64,000 nt of DNA, from contig DAZV01000026.1 of assembly GCA_002083825.1 (NCBI GenBank), positions 186,001-250,000 on the forward strand, in the 5' to 3' direction. Source of the stretch: Candidatus Sericytochromatia bacterium S15B-MN24 CBMW_12 (GTDB lineage Bacteria > Cyanobacteriota > Sericytochromatia > S15B-MN24 > UBA4093). A program made the position numbers and the translations under genes. How positions within the stretch are numbered: position 1 is the first letter of the stretch; every line of letters begins with the position of its first letter. Positions 8,100 to 17,700 of this stretch are shown here, piece after piece. The notes under the pieces are model-generated. The model had not been told where the DNA came from and did no database searches. It was given only the letters and a program-made list of their open reading frames with translations.

Positions 8100-10010
8100 T
8101 TACTGCAGGGCCTCCTTGATGATGCGGCCGCGGGCGTTGGCGGGTGCGGGAATGCCCAGGATCCGGCTGATGGTGGGAGCGACGTCGATGGTGCGAACGG
8201 GCGGGATGACGATTCCTTGCTTGAAGGCAGGGCCTTGCGCGTAGAAGATGGCATGCATGCTGGGGCGTTGGGGGTTGAAGACGTGCCCGCCCGACCCGAG
8301 CGGCGGGCGAGGTAGGATCAGGTCCTTGCCCTTGGTCTTCGGATTGAAGAGGTAGCCGGGCAGGATGTCGAGGTAGAGGTCGCCGCCGTCGGGGCCTCCG
8401 ATACCGAGGCTCGGATCGGCCGTCGAGGCGTCATAGAAGGCGGTGAGCATGCGGCGGCCGTCGGGGGCCTTGTATGCGGACAAGGTGTGGATGATCTGCT
8501 CCTTGAGCGCGGGCACGGCCTGCGTGGGGACGATTCCCCCACGTCCCACGTGGTTGATGACGAGGTAGCCGCCGTCGTTGAGCGAGTAGAAGGCCTGAGA
8601 GCGTTTCAGGTCGATGTTGCCGGAGGCGTCGAGCGTGAGCAGGCCGGCATCTCGGAGCGCGACGTTGGGGAGGAAGTCCCAGCCGACGCCTTCCATGCCG
8701 TGGTCGGAGACGACGATCAGGTTGCCGTTCTTGCCGGCGATCGCCCTCAGTTCCCCGATGTACCCATCCACGATCCGGCAGACTTCTTCCATGTACGGCC
8801 AGAGCTTGGGGGCGAGGTCCGGCCGGTAGACCGGGCTTTCGGAATCCAGCAGGCCGTACCACATGTGTTCCGCGCCGTCCGGGTAGGGCAAGTAGCTGAG
8901 CGCCAGGTCCCACGGGTAGCTCTTGGTTGCGTAGCGGATTTTCCCGGCACGATTGGCCACCATGAGGCGCACGGTTTCGACGAAGCGCTCCTCGGCGTCC
9001 CCGCTTCCGCCCTCGATGAGGGTGGGGCCCAGCTTCCCGGAGCCGTAGAGCCAGGCGGCGCCGGTGGGGATGATGGAGCCGGTCTCCTCGAACCATCGGG
9101 GAAGGATGTCAGGCCGGTTCGATTGATCGCGGACGAGTGCGGTGCGGTAGAGCGTGAAGCGGGATAGATCGGGGGCCAGGTCGAAGAGGCGCAGGTGCGC
9201 GAAGGTCTGGGTGTCCTTCGTGGCCTGGACGCGCAAAGGGGAGCTGAACTTGTCGGTGGTGCCAAGGGTCGAGCGGCCCGGCTTGAGGGTGGTGGCGGAG
9301 CCGGCTTTCGTCTTGTCGGGGCGAATCAGCATGGTGTCGAAGCCGCGGGCCGGATCGGCGGGATCGTCGTAGACGAGCGCCCAGAAGCGGCTCTCCCCGA
9401 TGGTGAACGGGAACTCCTGGGCCGAGGGCGGGGGAGAGAGGTCGCTCCAGCCTATGGCGGGACTCGGAGTGGCCTGGGGCTCGATCAGGGCGTCGGCGGT
9501 CAAGACTCCCGAGTAGCCATCGATGAGCGTGAGGTTCTGGGCGTGGGGCCCCCCGAATCGTCCGCCGTCCTGGTAGACTTTCACGGGCTCCAGGTGGGTG
9601 GCCTGGGTCGCAACGACCCTTTTGCCGTTCTTGGCGGCCGTGACCCAGATGGGCTCGGCCTTGAGTGCTTCGGCGCTGAAGCCGCTGCGAGATTGCAGGA
9701 GCGTGCCGCCCGGGAGAGGGACCTTGTTGCCGGTGATGCCGTTGACGTTGCCGTAGGCGCCGGTCCAAATCGACGCGTGACCGGCGGCGGTCTTGCTCGG
9801 GAAGTTCGTGAGCGAGAAGTCGGCCTGGGTCCCTTGCGACGCCAGGGCTGCCAGGTTCGGCATGACGCCCCGCTCCACCATCCGCTCGATGAGGCGTTCT
9901 CCCCCGCCATCCAGCGAAACCAGGAGGATTCGGGGGGATTCGGCGGCGCGGATGTGGGGCGTGCAGGCCAGACTGCTCACGGAGACGAAGATCAGGGCGA
10001 ATCGGCGCAC
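8100..10010 (-). CDS. Exported type I phosphodiesterase / alkaline phosphatase superfamily enzyme
   Basis: Predicted periplasmic hydrolase of phosphate esters or diesters, about 636 residues. The start is GTG at 10010 with AAAGGA seven bases upstream. A signal peptide is present; SSLAC could be a lipobox. Family metal and nucleophile motifs are visible: LVSLDGGG near residue 33, FPSKTAAGHASIWTGAYGN with the likely threonine nucleophile, VVSDHGMEGVGWD and GGHVFNPQRPSMHAIF. This arrangement fits the nucleotide pyrophosphatase/phosphodiesterase (AP_endonuc-unrelated, Phosphodiest) family. It is divergent from the Nudix gene with only about 65-80 bp between. The substrate cannot be assigned. Confidence 0.85.
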   Translation of the reverse strand: MRRFALIFVSVSSLACTPHIRAAESPRILLVSLDGGGERLIERMVERGVMPNLAALASQGTQADFSLTNFPSKTAAGHASIWTGAYGNVNGITGNKVPLPGGTLLQSRSGFSAEALKAEPIWVTAAKNGKRVVATQATHLEPVKVYQDGGRFGGPHAQNLTLIDGYSGVLTADALIEPQATPSPAIGWSDLSPPPSAQEFPFTIGESRFWALVYDDPADPARGFDTMLIRPDKTKAGSATTLKPGRSTLGTTDKFSSPLRVQATKDTQTFAHLRLFDLAPDLSRFTLYRTALVRDQSNRPDILPRWFEETGSIIPTGAAWLYGSGKLGPTLIEGGSGDAEERFVETVRLMVANRAGKIRYATKSYPWDLALSYLPYPDGAEHMWYGLLDSESPVYRPDLAPKLWPYMEEVCRIVDGYIGELRAIAGKNGNLIVVSDHGMEGVGWDFLPNVALRDAGLLTLDASGNIDLKRSQAFYSLNDGGYLVINHVGRGGIVPTQAVPALKEQIIHTLSAYKAPDGRRMLTAFYDASTADPSLGIGGPDGGDLYLDILPGYLFNPKTKGKDLILPRPPLGSGGHVFNPQRPSMHAIFYAQGPAFKQGIVIPPVRTIDVAPTISRILGIPAPANARGRIIKEALQ

Positions 10011-10087
10011 GAATTGGTCCTTTCCGAGCGTGGGAGCGCCTAAATGCTACCACATGGTCCCGCCTGGGGCATGTTATGGTTCTTTTC

Positions 10088-10498
10088 ATGAAAAGCATCA
10101 ACGTGGTCGGAGCCCTGATCCTGAGAGACGATCGGGTGCTCATCGCTCAAAGGCCCGCGGGGAAATCGCAGGCCCTCAAATGGGAGTTCCCCGGCGGCAA
10201 GATCGAGCCCGGCGAGTCCCCGGAACTCAGCCTCGCCCGCGAGATTTCCGAGGAACTGGGCCTCGAAATCGCCGTGGGACGCCATTTTCAGGCGGTGTTG
10301 CACCGGTACCCGGACGGTCCTCTCATCCACCTGGACTGCTACCTCGCGTGGATCGTCTCGGGCCTGCCGAAACCCCTTCAATGCCACGATTGGCGCTGGG
10401 CGAGGGCCCAAGAGCTCGGAGAATTCGACTTTTCGGCTGCTGACGTGCCGGTCGTCGCACGGCTGCAACGAGAAGGCCTGCCGACGGTGGTAGAATAA
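10088..10498 (+). CDS. mutT: MutT-type Nudix hydrolase
   Basis: Hydrolyses nucleoside diphosphate-linked compounds; the 8-oxo-dGTP-cleaving MutT group is the closest by length and layout. The 136-residue protein carries a perfect Nudix box, GX5EX7REUXEEXGU, as GGKIEPGESPELSLAREISE followed by ELGL, and the typical start MKSINVVGALILRDDRVLIA. I placed the start at 10088 by family resemblance; an in-frame ATG at 10076 would add four residues and neither has a strong ribosome site. It lies about 55 bp before acetyl-CoA synthetase and may share its transcript. The gene symbol is by similarity only; other Nudix substrates are possible. Confidence 0.8.
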   Translation: MKSINVVGALILRDDRVLIAQRPAGKSQALKWEFPGGKIEPGESPELSLAREISEELGLEIAVGRHFQAVLHRYPDGPLIHLDCYLAWIVSGLPKPLQCHDWRWARAQELGEFDFSAADVPVVARLQREGLPTVVE

Positions 10499-10552
10499 TA
10501 GCGGTTGAAATAATCTGAGTGAATTCTGCCCATGCGCTGATAAGGAGGTCCC

Positions 10553-12514
10553 ATGTTGGAGCCCGTCGCCTCGGAGATCGAATCGCTGCTGCACGAGGAA
10601 CGGATGTTCCCACCTCCTCCCGATTTCGCGCGACACGCTCACATCCGAAGCATGGACGAGTACCGGGCGCTGGCGCAGGAAGCGGAAACCGACTATGAAG
10701 GTTACTGGGCCCGCCAGGCCGATCGGGAGCTCCACTGGCATCGGAAATGGGACACGGTCCTGGAGTGGGAGGAGCCGTTCGCCAAGTGGTTCTCGGGCGG
10801 GCAACTCAATGCCTCCTACCAGTGCCTGGATCGCCACCTCGCATCTTGGCGCCGTAACAAGGCCGCCCTCATCTGGGAAGGGGAACCCGGCGACCAGCGG
10901 ACCCTGACCTATCAGCAACTTTACTGCGAGGTCTCGCGCTTCGCCTCGGTCCTCCAGAACCTCGGCGTGAAGCTGGGCGACCGCGTCATCATCTACCTGC
11001 CGATGGTTCCCGAGGCGGCGATCGCCATGCTCGCCTGCGCGCGCATCGGTGCCCCCCACTCCGTGATCTTCGGCGGCTTCTCCTCGGAAGCCCTCAAGGA
11101 CCGCATCAACGACGCCCAGGCCAAGGTGATCGTGACCGCCGACGGCGGCTGGCGCCGCGGGAAAGTGATCCCCCTCAAGGCCAACGTGGATGGCGCCCTC
11201 GAAAACACTCCCTCGGTCGAACACGTGGTCGTCCTCAATCGCTGCAATAACGACGTCACGATGAAGCCCGGACGCGACCACTGGTGGCATGAACTCGGGG
11301 AATTCGCCTGCCTCGACGTGCCCGCCGTGCCCGTCGACTCCGAGCACCCGCTCTTCATCCTCTACACCTCCGGAACCACCGGAAAGCCCAAGGGCGTCGT
11401 CCACACCACCGCCGGCTACATGCTCGGCACCACCCTCACCAGCAAATGGGTCTTCGACCTCAAGGACGAGGACGTATACTGGTGCACCGCCGACATCGGC
11501 TGGGTCACCGGGCACTCATATGTCGTCTACGGGCCGTTGTCCGCTGGAGCGACCGTCTTCATGTACGAAGGCGCGCCCATGACCCCGCAGCCGGATCGCT
11601 TCTGGCAACTGATCGACAAGTACAAGATCTCGATCCTCTACACCGCACCCACAGCCATCCGCGCCTTCATCCAGGCAGGTGAGCAGTGGGCCCTCCGACA
11701 CAAGCTGGATAGCCTGAGGCTGCTCGGAACGGTGGGCGAGCCCATCAACCCGGAAGCCTGGATGTGGTACCACCACATCATCGGCAAGGGACGCTGCCCC
11801 ATCGTCGATACCTGGTGGCAGACCGAAACGGGATCCATCATGATCACCCCGCTGCCGGGAGCCACCCCCACCAAGCCGGGAACCGCCACCCTGCCTTTCC
11901 CGGGCATCATGGTCGACGTGGTGGACAAGGCGGGCCAATCGGTCCCGGTTAACACCGGCGGGTATCTGGTGGTGAAACGCCCCTGGCCCTCGATGATGCG
12001 AACGATCTACAAGGATCCCGAACGCTTCAAGCAGACCTATTGGTCCGAGATCCCGGGGATGTACTTCGCCGGCGACGGAGCGCGCCGAGACTCGGAAGGG
12101 TACTTCTGGATCATGGGGCGGGTGGACGACGTCATCAACGTCGCGGGCCACCGCCTGGGGACCATGGAGGTCGAGAGCGCCCTGGTGAGCCACCCCCTGG
12201 TCGCCGAGGCCGCCGTGGTGGGCCGTCCCGACCCGATCAAGGGGACGGGAGTGGCGGCTTTCGTCACCCTGCAGCAAGGAACCTCACCTACCGAGGCCCT
12301 GAAGCAGGAGTTGATGGCGCACGTGGTCAAGGAAATCGGGGCGATCGCCCGGCCTGACGATATTCGCTTCACCGACGCCCTCCCCAAAACCCGCTCGGGC
12401 AAGATCATGCGTCGCTTGCTGCGAGACGTGGCCGCCGGCCGCGAGGCTGCCGGCGACACCACCGCCCTCGAGGACTCCGCCGTCTTGAGCCGCCTGCGAA
12501 CCGCGGAAGACTAG
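10553..12514 (+). CDS. acs: Acetyl-CoA synthetase (AMP-forming)
   Basis: Converts acetate, ATP and CoA to acetyl-CoA through acetyl-AMP; cytosolic. Length of 653 residues is normal. Motifs: P-loop-like [16 protein letters not shown], the ACS signature [34 protein letters not shown], and the C-terminal [14 protein letters not shown], whose lysine is the residue acetylated in regulated homologues. AAGGAGG sits five bases before the ATG. A strong terminator follows. With the glyoxylate bypass genes at 56.8-59.7 kb and 3-hydroxybutyrate dehydrogenase at 52.5 kb, it fits growth on acetate and related acids. Confidence 0.95.
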   Translation: MLEPVASEIESLLHEERMFPPPPDFARHAHIRSMDEYRALAQEAETDYEGYWARQADRELHWHRKWDTVLEWEEPFAKWFSGGQLNASYQCLDRHLASWRRNKAALIWEGEPGDQRTLTYQQLYCEVSRFASVLQNLGVKLGDRVIIYLPMVPEAAIAMLACARIGAPHSVIFGGFSSEALKDRINDAQAKVIVTADGGWRRGKVIPLKANVDGALENTPSVEHVVVLNRCNNDVTMKPGRDHWWHELGEFACLDVPAVPVDSEHPLFILYTSGTTGKPKGVVHTTAGYMLGTTLTSKWVFDLKDEDVYWCTADIGWVTGHSYVVYGPLSAGATVFMYEGAPMTPQPDRFWQLIDKYKISILYTAPTAIRAFIQAGEQWALRHKLDSLRLLGTVGEPINPEAWMWYHHIIGKGRCPIVDTWWQTETGSIMITPLPGATPTKPGTATLPFPGIMVDVVDKAGQSVPVNTGGYLVVKRPWPSMMRTIYKDPERFKQTYWSEIPGMYFAGDGARRDSEGYFWIMGRVDDVINVAGHRLGTMEVESALVSHPLVAEAAVVGRPDPIKGTGVAAFVTLQQGTSPTEALKQELMAHVVKEIGAIARPDDIRFTDALPKTRSGKIMRRLLRDVAAGREAAGDTTALEDSAVLSRLRTAED

Positions 12515-12551
12515 CGCGTCCCCGAGTTTCCCAGCGGCTGAAGCCGGTTCG

Positions 12552-12590
12552 GTCCCCGGAGTCCTTGGACTCCGGGGACTTCCGTTTTTG
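12552..12590 (+). terminator. Rho-independent terminator after acs
   Basis: Near-perfect 13-bp stem GTCCCCGGAGTCC / GGACTCCGGGGAC with a TT at the apex, followed by TTCCGTTTTTG. Located about 40 bases after the acs stop codon. Confidence 0.93.
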
Positions 12591-12729
12591 AGTCGCAAAT
12601 AAACATTTAATGAGTCCTTAAGCTAGAGCCGGCCTCTACCTGCCTATAAGATAGGTATGCGGTCCTCTGATCGTACGAAGGGGATTTTCGGCTCGATGCC
12701 CGGAGATTTCCCAATAGGGAGAATCTCAC

Positions 12730-14619
12730 ATGCGGATCGTTCGTTGGCAGGCTTCTGTACTTCTGGCCGGTGTCGTCGCTTTGACGGCCTGCACCCCTCT
12801 GCAACTGGCCCCCATTCGAACGAATGCCGAATTCGCCGACGCGGCGAGCCTCGAGGGCATCGCCATGGGGCCTGCCTCCCTGGTCGCCAACAACTCTGCC
12901 GGCCTCGTCGCCAATAATTCCTCGGGCCTCATCGCCAACAACTCGGCAGGTTTCCGGATTGCCGCCATCGAACCCGAGATCCCGCTGCCCCGCGCGGTCA
13001 TCTACCTGACCGACGCGCTCGACCGCTTCTTCGAAGGATCCAACGGCAAGCCCCTGAGCGCGACCACCGATGGCACCGGACGTTACGAGATCCCGCGCGA
13101 GGTCCCGATCAACCAACCGGTCATCGTGAACGTGATCCTCAGCGAGAACCGCCGCGAAGTGGGCTTCACCGTACCCACGGCCGGCAAAAACACCGTCAAC
13201 GTCTCGCTCGCGACCAACTACGTCACCGAGTTCCTCCGCCACAGCGCCACCATGGACGGCCGCACGATGGCCGCTTACCCGCTGTCCAAGCTTTCGGACC
13301 TCACCGACCGCACCAACCAGGCGATGGCCGCCGGCCTCTTGCCTCAGCCCTCCCTGAAGATCTCGGACATCGCCGCCATGAACATGACCTACGCGACCCT
13401 CATCGGCGCCGACTCCTTCGGACTCGGCGAGGCCTGGGCTGGGATCCTGGGCCGCCGCGTGATGGCGGTTTCCACGGTTGCCGGAACGGGCGCCGCGGGC
13501 ACTTCCAGCGATGGAACTGCCGCGCTCACCTCCGCGCTGGATCTGCCCAAGGGCCTCGCGGCCGACAAGGACGGAAATACCTACATCGTCGAGGAAGGCG
13601 GTCACCGGGTTCGGCGAATCGCTCCCGACGGAAAAATCACGACGGTCGCCGGCAACGGAACCCGGGGCTTCTCGGGGGAGGGCGGACCCGCCACCGCCGC
13701 GATGCTCAACACCCCCCGCGCGGTCGCGCTGGACGCGGACGGCAACGTGGTGATAGGCGATGTCTACAACATGGCCATCCGGGTCGTCCCTCGGACCACC
13801 GGCGTCTTTTACGGCGTCCAGATGACCGCCGGCAACATCTACACCATCGCCGGTATCCCTGACCCTAACGTGGGGAACGGGGTCAACCCGAACGGGCATT
13901 CCGGTGACGGCGGGCCGGCCACCGCCGCCAGGCTCGCGGGGCCTCGCAGCATCGCTTTCGACTCGCTCGGCAACCTCTACTTCTCGGAAGGCTACGGCTG
14001 GCCGCTGCCCGGCGGAGATCAGTCCGAGAGCTGGCACTTCATCCGGAAGATCACGCCTCAGGGAATCATCTCGACGATTGCGGGCCAGGTCTCCACGACA
14101 ACCGTGGCGAGCGTCGGCTTCAGCTCGGACGGAACGCCGGCGGTGGACGCTCGCCTCAACTACCCCAACCAGATCGCCGTCGATGCCCAAGATCGCCTCT
14201 TCATCGGCGAGGTCGGAAGCGAAAAAGACTCCTCGACTCACCGGATTCGCGTGATAGACCTCCAGGACCTGCGCACCAATTCCCTCTCGCCCATCCAGAC
14301 CCTGGCAGGGGGAGGAAGCACGATCGGCGATGGCGCCCAGGCAAAGGCGTCCCAGCTGAATCAGCCTTACGGAGTGGCGATCGGTAGCGGCGGCGTGGTC
14401 TACATCGGCGAACGGGGCACCGAAAAGGTCCGCGCGGTCCTCGCGGACGGAACCCTTCGCACCTTGGTGGGCGGCGGCACGCTCGCCACCGATGGAGACG
14501 GCCCCATGCTGAAGCTGACCCAGCCTCATGACCTCTGCCTCGACGCCAATGGCGACCTGCTCATCGCCGAGTCCCGGAGCCACAAGATTCGGAAGGTCTC
14601 CACCCGGTTCGGCCTCTAA
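12730..14619 (+). CDS. NHL-repeat lipoprotein with LVANNSxG tandem repeat
   Basis: Exported lipoprotein of 629 residues. The signal peptide ends at ALTAC. Residues about 50-75 hold three 8-residue repeats: LVANNSAG, LVANNSSG, LIANNSAG. A small domain follows (about 80-165), with features of a carboxypeptidase-regulatory-like fold (GTGRYEIPREVP). From about 245 to the end are NHL-type propeller repeats, each with a pattern such as LPKGLAADKDGNTYIVEEGGHRVRRI followed by TVAGNGTRGFSGEGGPATAA. AGGGAG precedes the ATG. NHL propellers generally bind partners or sense ligands; no catalytic motif was seen. The next gene encodes the giant kinase receptor but is separated by about 95 bp and may be independent. 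Confidence 0.8.
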   Translation: MRIVRWQASVLLAGVVALTACTPLQLAPIRTNAEFADAASLEGIAMGPASLVANNSAGLVANNSSGLIANNSAGFRIAAIEPEIPLPRAVIYLTDALDRFFEGSNGKPLSATTDGTGRYEIPREVPINQPVIVNVILSENRREVGFTVPTAGKNTVNVSLATNYVTEFLRHSATMDGRTMAAYPLSKLSDLTDRTNQAMAAGLLPQPSLKISDIAAMNMTYATLIGADSFGLGEAWAGILGRRVMAVSTVAGTGAAGTSSDGTAALTSALDLPKGLAADKDGNTYIVEEGGHRVRRIAPDGKITTVAGNGTRGFSGEGGPATAAMLNTPRAVALDADGNVVIGDVYNMAIRVVPRTTGVFYGVQMTAGNIYTIAGIPDPNVGNGVNPNGHSGDGGPATAARLAGPRSIAFDSLGNLYFSEGYGWPLPGGDQSESWHFIRKITPQGIISTIAGQVSTTTVASVGFSSDGTPAVDARLNYPNQIAVDAQDRLFIGEVGSEKDSSTHRIRVIDLQDLRTNSLSPIQTLAGGGSTIGDGAQAKASQLNQPYGVAIGSGGVVYIGERGTEKVRAVLADGTLRTLVGGGTLATDGDGPMLKLTQPHDLCLDANGDLLIAESRSHKIRKVSTRFGL

Positions 14620-14713
14620 CCGTGCAGGCGTTTGCATTTTCGCCCTGTCGCCCTTATCATGCGGTTAGAGCGCTTGGCCGATCAGGCCGGTGGGGGCATG
14701 GGCGGAGCAACGG

Positions 14714-17700
14714 ATGATGACTCGGACGCTGGCGAACCGGTATCAGGTCCTCGGCACCCTTGGAGAAGGGGGCGGTGGTAAGGTCCTTCTGGTCGAAGAC
14801 CAGATTCGGGGGCGCCGTCTGGCGATGAAGCTCCTCGCGCCTTCACTTCGCAACCCTGACGGCATCCTGCGCTTCAAGCAGGAATTCCGTCTCATGGCCC
14901 AGCTGCGTCATCCGCGCCTGGTCGAGGTCTTCGACTACGGGACGAGCGACGACGGCACTCCCTTCTACACCATGGAACTCATCGAGGGCGAGGATCTGCC
15001 GGCTGGCCCGCTTTCCCCCGCCGATCTCCATGCCGTCCTGGTTCAGTTGGCCGAAGTTCTGGCCTTCATCCATTCCCGCGGCTACGTGCATGCCGACGTC
15101 GGGCCCGCCAACGTGCGTCGCCTGGCCGATGGCACCTTGAAGCTCATCGACTTCGGCCTGATGTCGCCACTGGGGCAAGCCGCCGGATCTCCCCGAGGCA
15201 CCCCCGCCTACATGGCGCCCGAGTCCGTTCGGGGAGCCCGCCTCGACGCCCGCACCGACCTGTACTCGCTAGGCGCCCTGGCCTACCACCTCGCGACTGC
15301 CCGACCGGTCTTCGGTGACGACGACGCCCTGGCCGTCATGCGCTCTCATCTCGACCGGGAGCCGCTGCCCCCGACCGCTTTCAATCCGGACCTCGCCTTG
15401 GAGATCGAGCGCATCTTGCTCAAGCTGCTCGCGAAGGATCCCTTGCGGCGCTTCTCTTCGGCTTCCGAGCTGCTGCGCGTGCTGGGAGCCAAGGTCGACG
15501 ATTCCGGGCCCCCGTCCCTGCTCGCCAGTCATTTCGTGGGTCGCGCCCGGGCGCTGGAGGCCTTGACGCATGCCCTGAGCCTCCTCGCGGATGGGCGAGG
15601 CGGAAGTCACTGGATATCGGGACCCGCGGGCATCGGTAAGAGCCGTCTGCTCGAGGAGATTCGCTTGCGGGCCCAACTGGAGGGCGCCTTGGTGCTGACG
15701 GGCGTGGCCACCGAGCAGGGGGTCCCCTTCGGTCCTTTGCTGGAGCCCATCCGGGCGGCCTTGAGCGCCATCGAGCCGCGGCGCATCGAAAGCTCGCGTT
15801 CGGCGCTAGGAACCCTCCTGCCGGAATGGCATCGCGAGGGGGACCTGTCGTTCGATCCGCAAAAGGAGAAGGCGCGCCTTCAGAACGCCGTGGTCGACGT
15901 TTTCGCGGCCTTGCTGGAGACCCGCCCCGTCGTTCTGCTGCTGGATGACTGGCAGTGGGCGGACGCATCCAGCCGGGAACTGCTCAAGGCCCTTTCGCGC
16001 TTGATCAGCGATAGCCCCTTACTCGTTCTAGGAGCCGATCGCGCGCCAGCAGAGGAAGTGGATGCCGTGTTTCTGGCGCCTTTCGGGGCTTCGGAGGTCG
16101 CCGAGATTGCCGGCGCTTTGCTTGGCGAGGCGACGCTCGACGGCCGCTTCTTGGAGCGGCTTCGCGAGGCCACGTCGGGGCTGCCGTTGGCGGTCGAGAG
16201 CGCCATCCGCTACCTGGCGGGCCATGGCGGCCTTCGCTACGAAGCGGGCTGCTGGACGGTGCTTGCCGAGGCCACGGAGCTGCTTGCTCGGGCCAACGAC
16301 GCCCAGGCGCTCTTCGAGGAGCAAGTCGCCGAGCTCTCCCCCGGAGCGAGGCGCATGGCGGAACTCGTCGCCGTGCTCGGACGACCGTTTAGATTGGGTC
16401 AGGTCATGGCGGTCCTGGGAGCGGAGGAGAGCGGGGTCTTCGCGGCGATTGCCGAACTCGAGCGCGGGGCCGTGCTGACCCGCAAGGGCGATCGCCTCTG
16501 GTTCGTCAGCGGCCAGCAAGCCGAAGTCATCACCCGCCTGACCTCGCAAGCCGAGCGCCGCGCGCTTCATACCGCCCTGGCGGAGGTTATCCTGCGCGAG
16601 GGCGTCGCCGAGGACGACCTCGAAAGCCTCAACGACCTGGCTCGCCACGCCTTGAACGGCGAAACCCCCGAGGTCGGCGTGGCTCCCGCATTGTCGGCTG
16701 CCCGCAAGAACCTCTCGCTCTTCGCCTTGGTCGAGGCGCGTCAGCTCCTCGAAGCCGTCCTTCCCCACCTGTCGGAGCCTGAGCAGAAGCTCGCGACCCT
16801 ACGCATGCTCGGCGATGTCGCCCGCTTCTCTTCGGAGCTCGACGAGGCCGAACGGCTCTACCAGGAAGCCCTGGCTATGAACCCACCCCCCCTCGGCGAG
16901 GGAGTGATCCGCACCAACTTCGCGGTCTGCGCCCAGATCCGCTCCAACCATGCCTTGGCGCTGTCGCGACTGGCCGAAGCCCGCCCCTTTCTCGAGGAAG
17001 CGCCCGCCGAGTGGCTTCGGTGCGTCATGTTCCAGGCGCGCAACCACTACTTCATCGGCGAGACCGACAAGGCCATCGTGGACTGCGAAGAGGCCCTTCC
17101 CCGCGCTCGGGCGCTGGCCAATCCTCTGCGACTGAGCGGCGTCCTGGGCTTCCTCGGCATGCTCTATGCGCTCGCGGCCAACCGCCCTCATGAGGGCGTC
17201 ACGCTCCTCCTCGAAGCCCTGGAAGTCTCCGAACCCCTGGGCGACAAGGTCGGTCTCAACGATACCCTCAACCTTCTGGGCAACGCCCAGTTGGCCTGCG
17301 GGGATATCCTGGGGGCCGAGGCGGCCTTTGCCCGGACGTTGAGCTTGAGCCGTGAAACCGGCGCGCGCGGAGAGCTGACGGCGGCTCACATCAACCTCGC
17401 CCTGGCGGCCCATGAGCGCGGCCGAGCTGGGACCGAGGCGATGGAAGCCGAGCAGGCCCGCGAAGAGGCGGATGCCATCGGGAATACCGTCTACCATGGC
17501 ATCGCCACCGTGCTGCTGGCGGCGGCCAAGGCGGCCGACACCGAACTCGACGCGGCCTTCGGCTTGCTGGATGACGTCGGTGCCCGCCTCGAACGCGAGC
17601 CCAATGCCTATCTCAAGACCATGTGGCGCGCCTTCGGCGCCGAGGTCCAGCTTTATGCCGGCGACCTTCTCGAGGCCTGCCTCTGGGCGGAACTGGCGCT

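Noticed and set aside
12657-12917. Short plus-strand frame before the NHL lipoprotein
   Set aside because: It overlaps the lipoprotein start in another frame, has no ribosome site and no conserved features.
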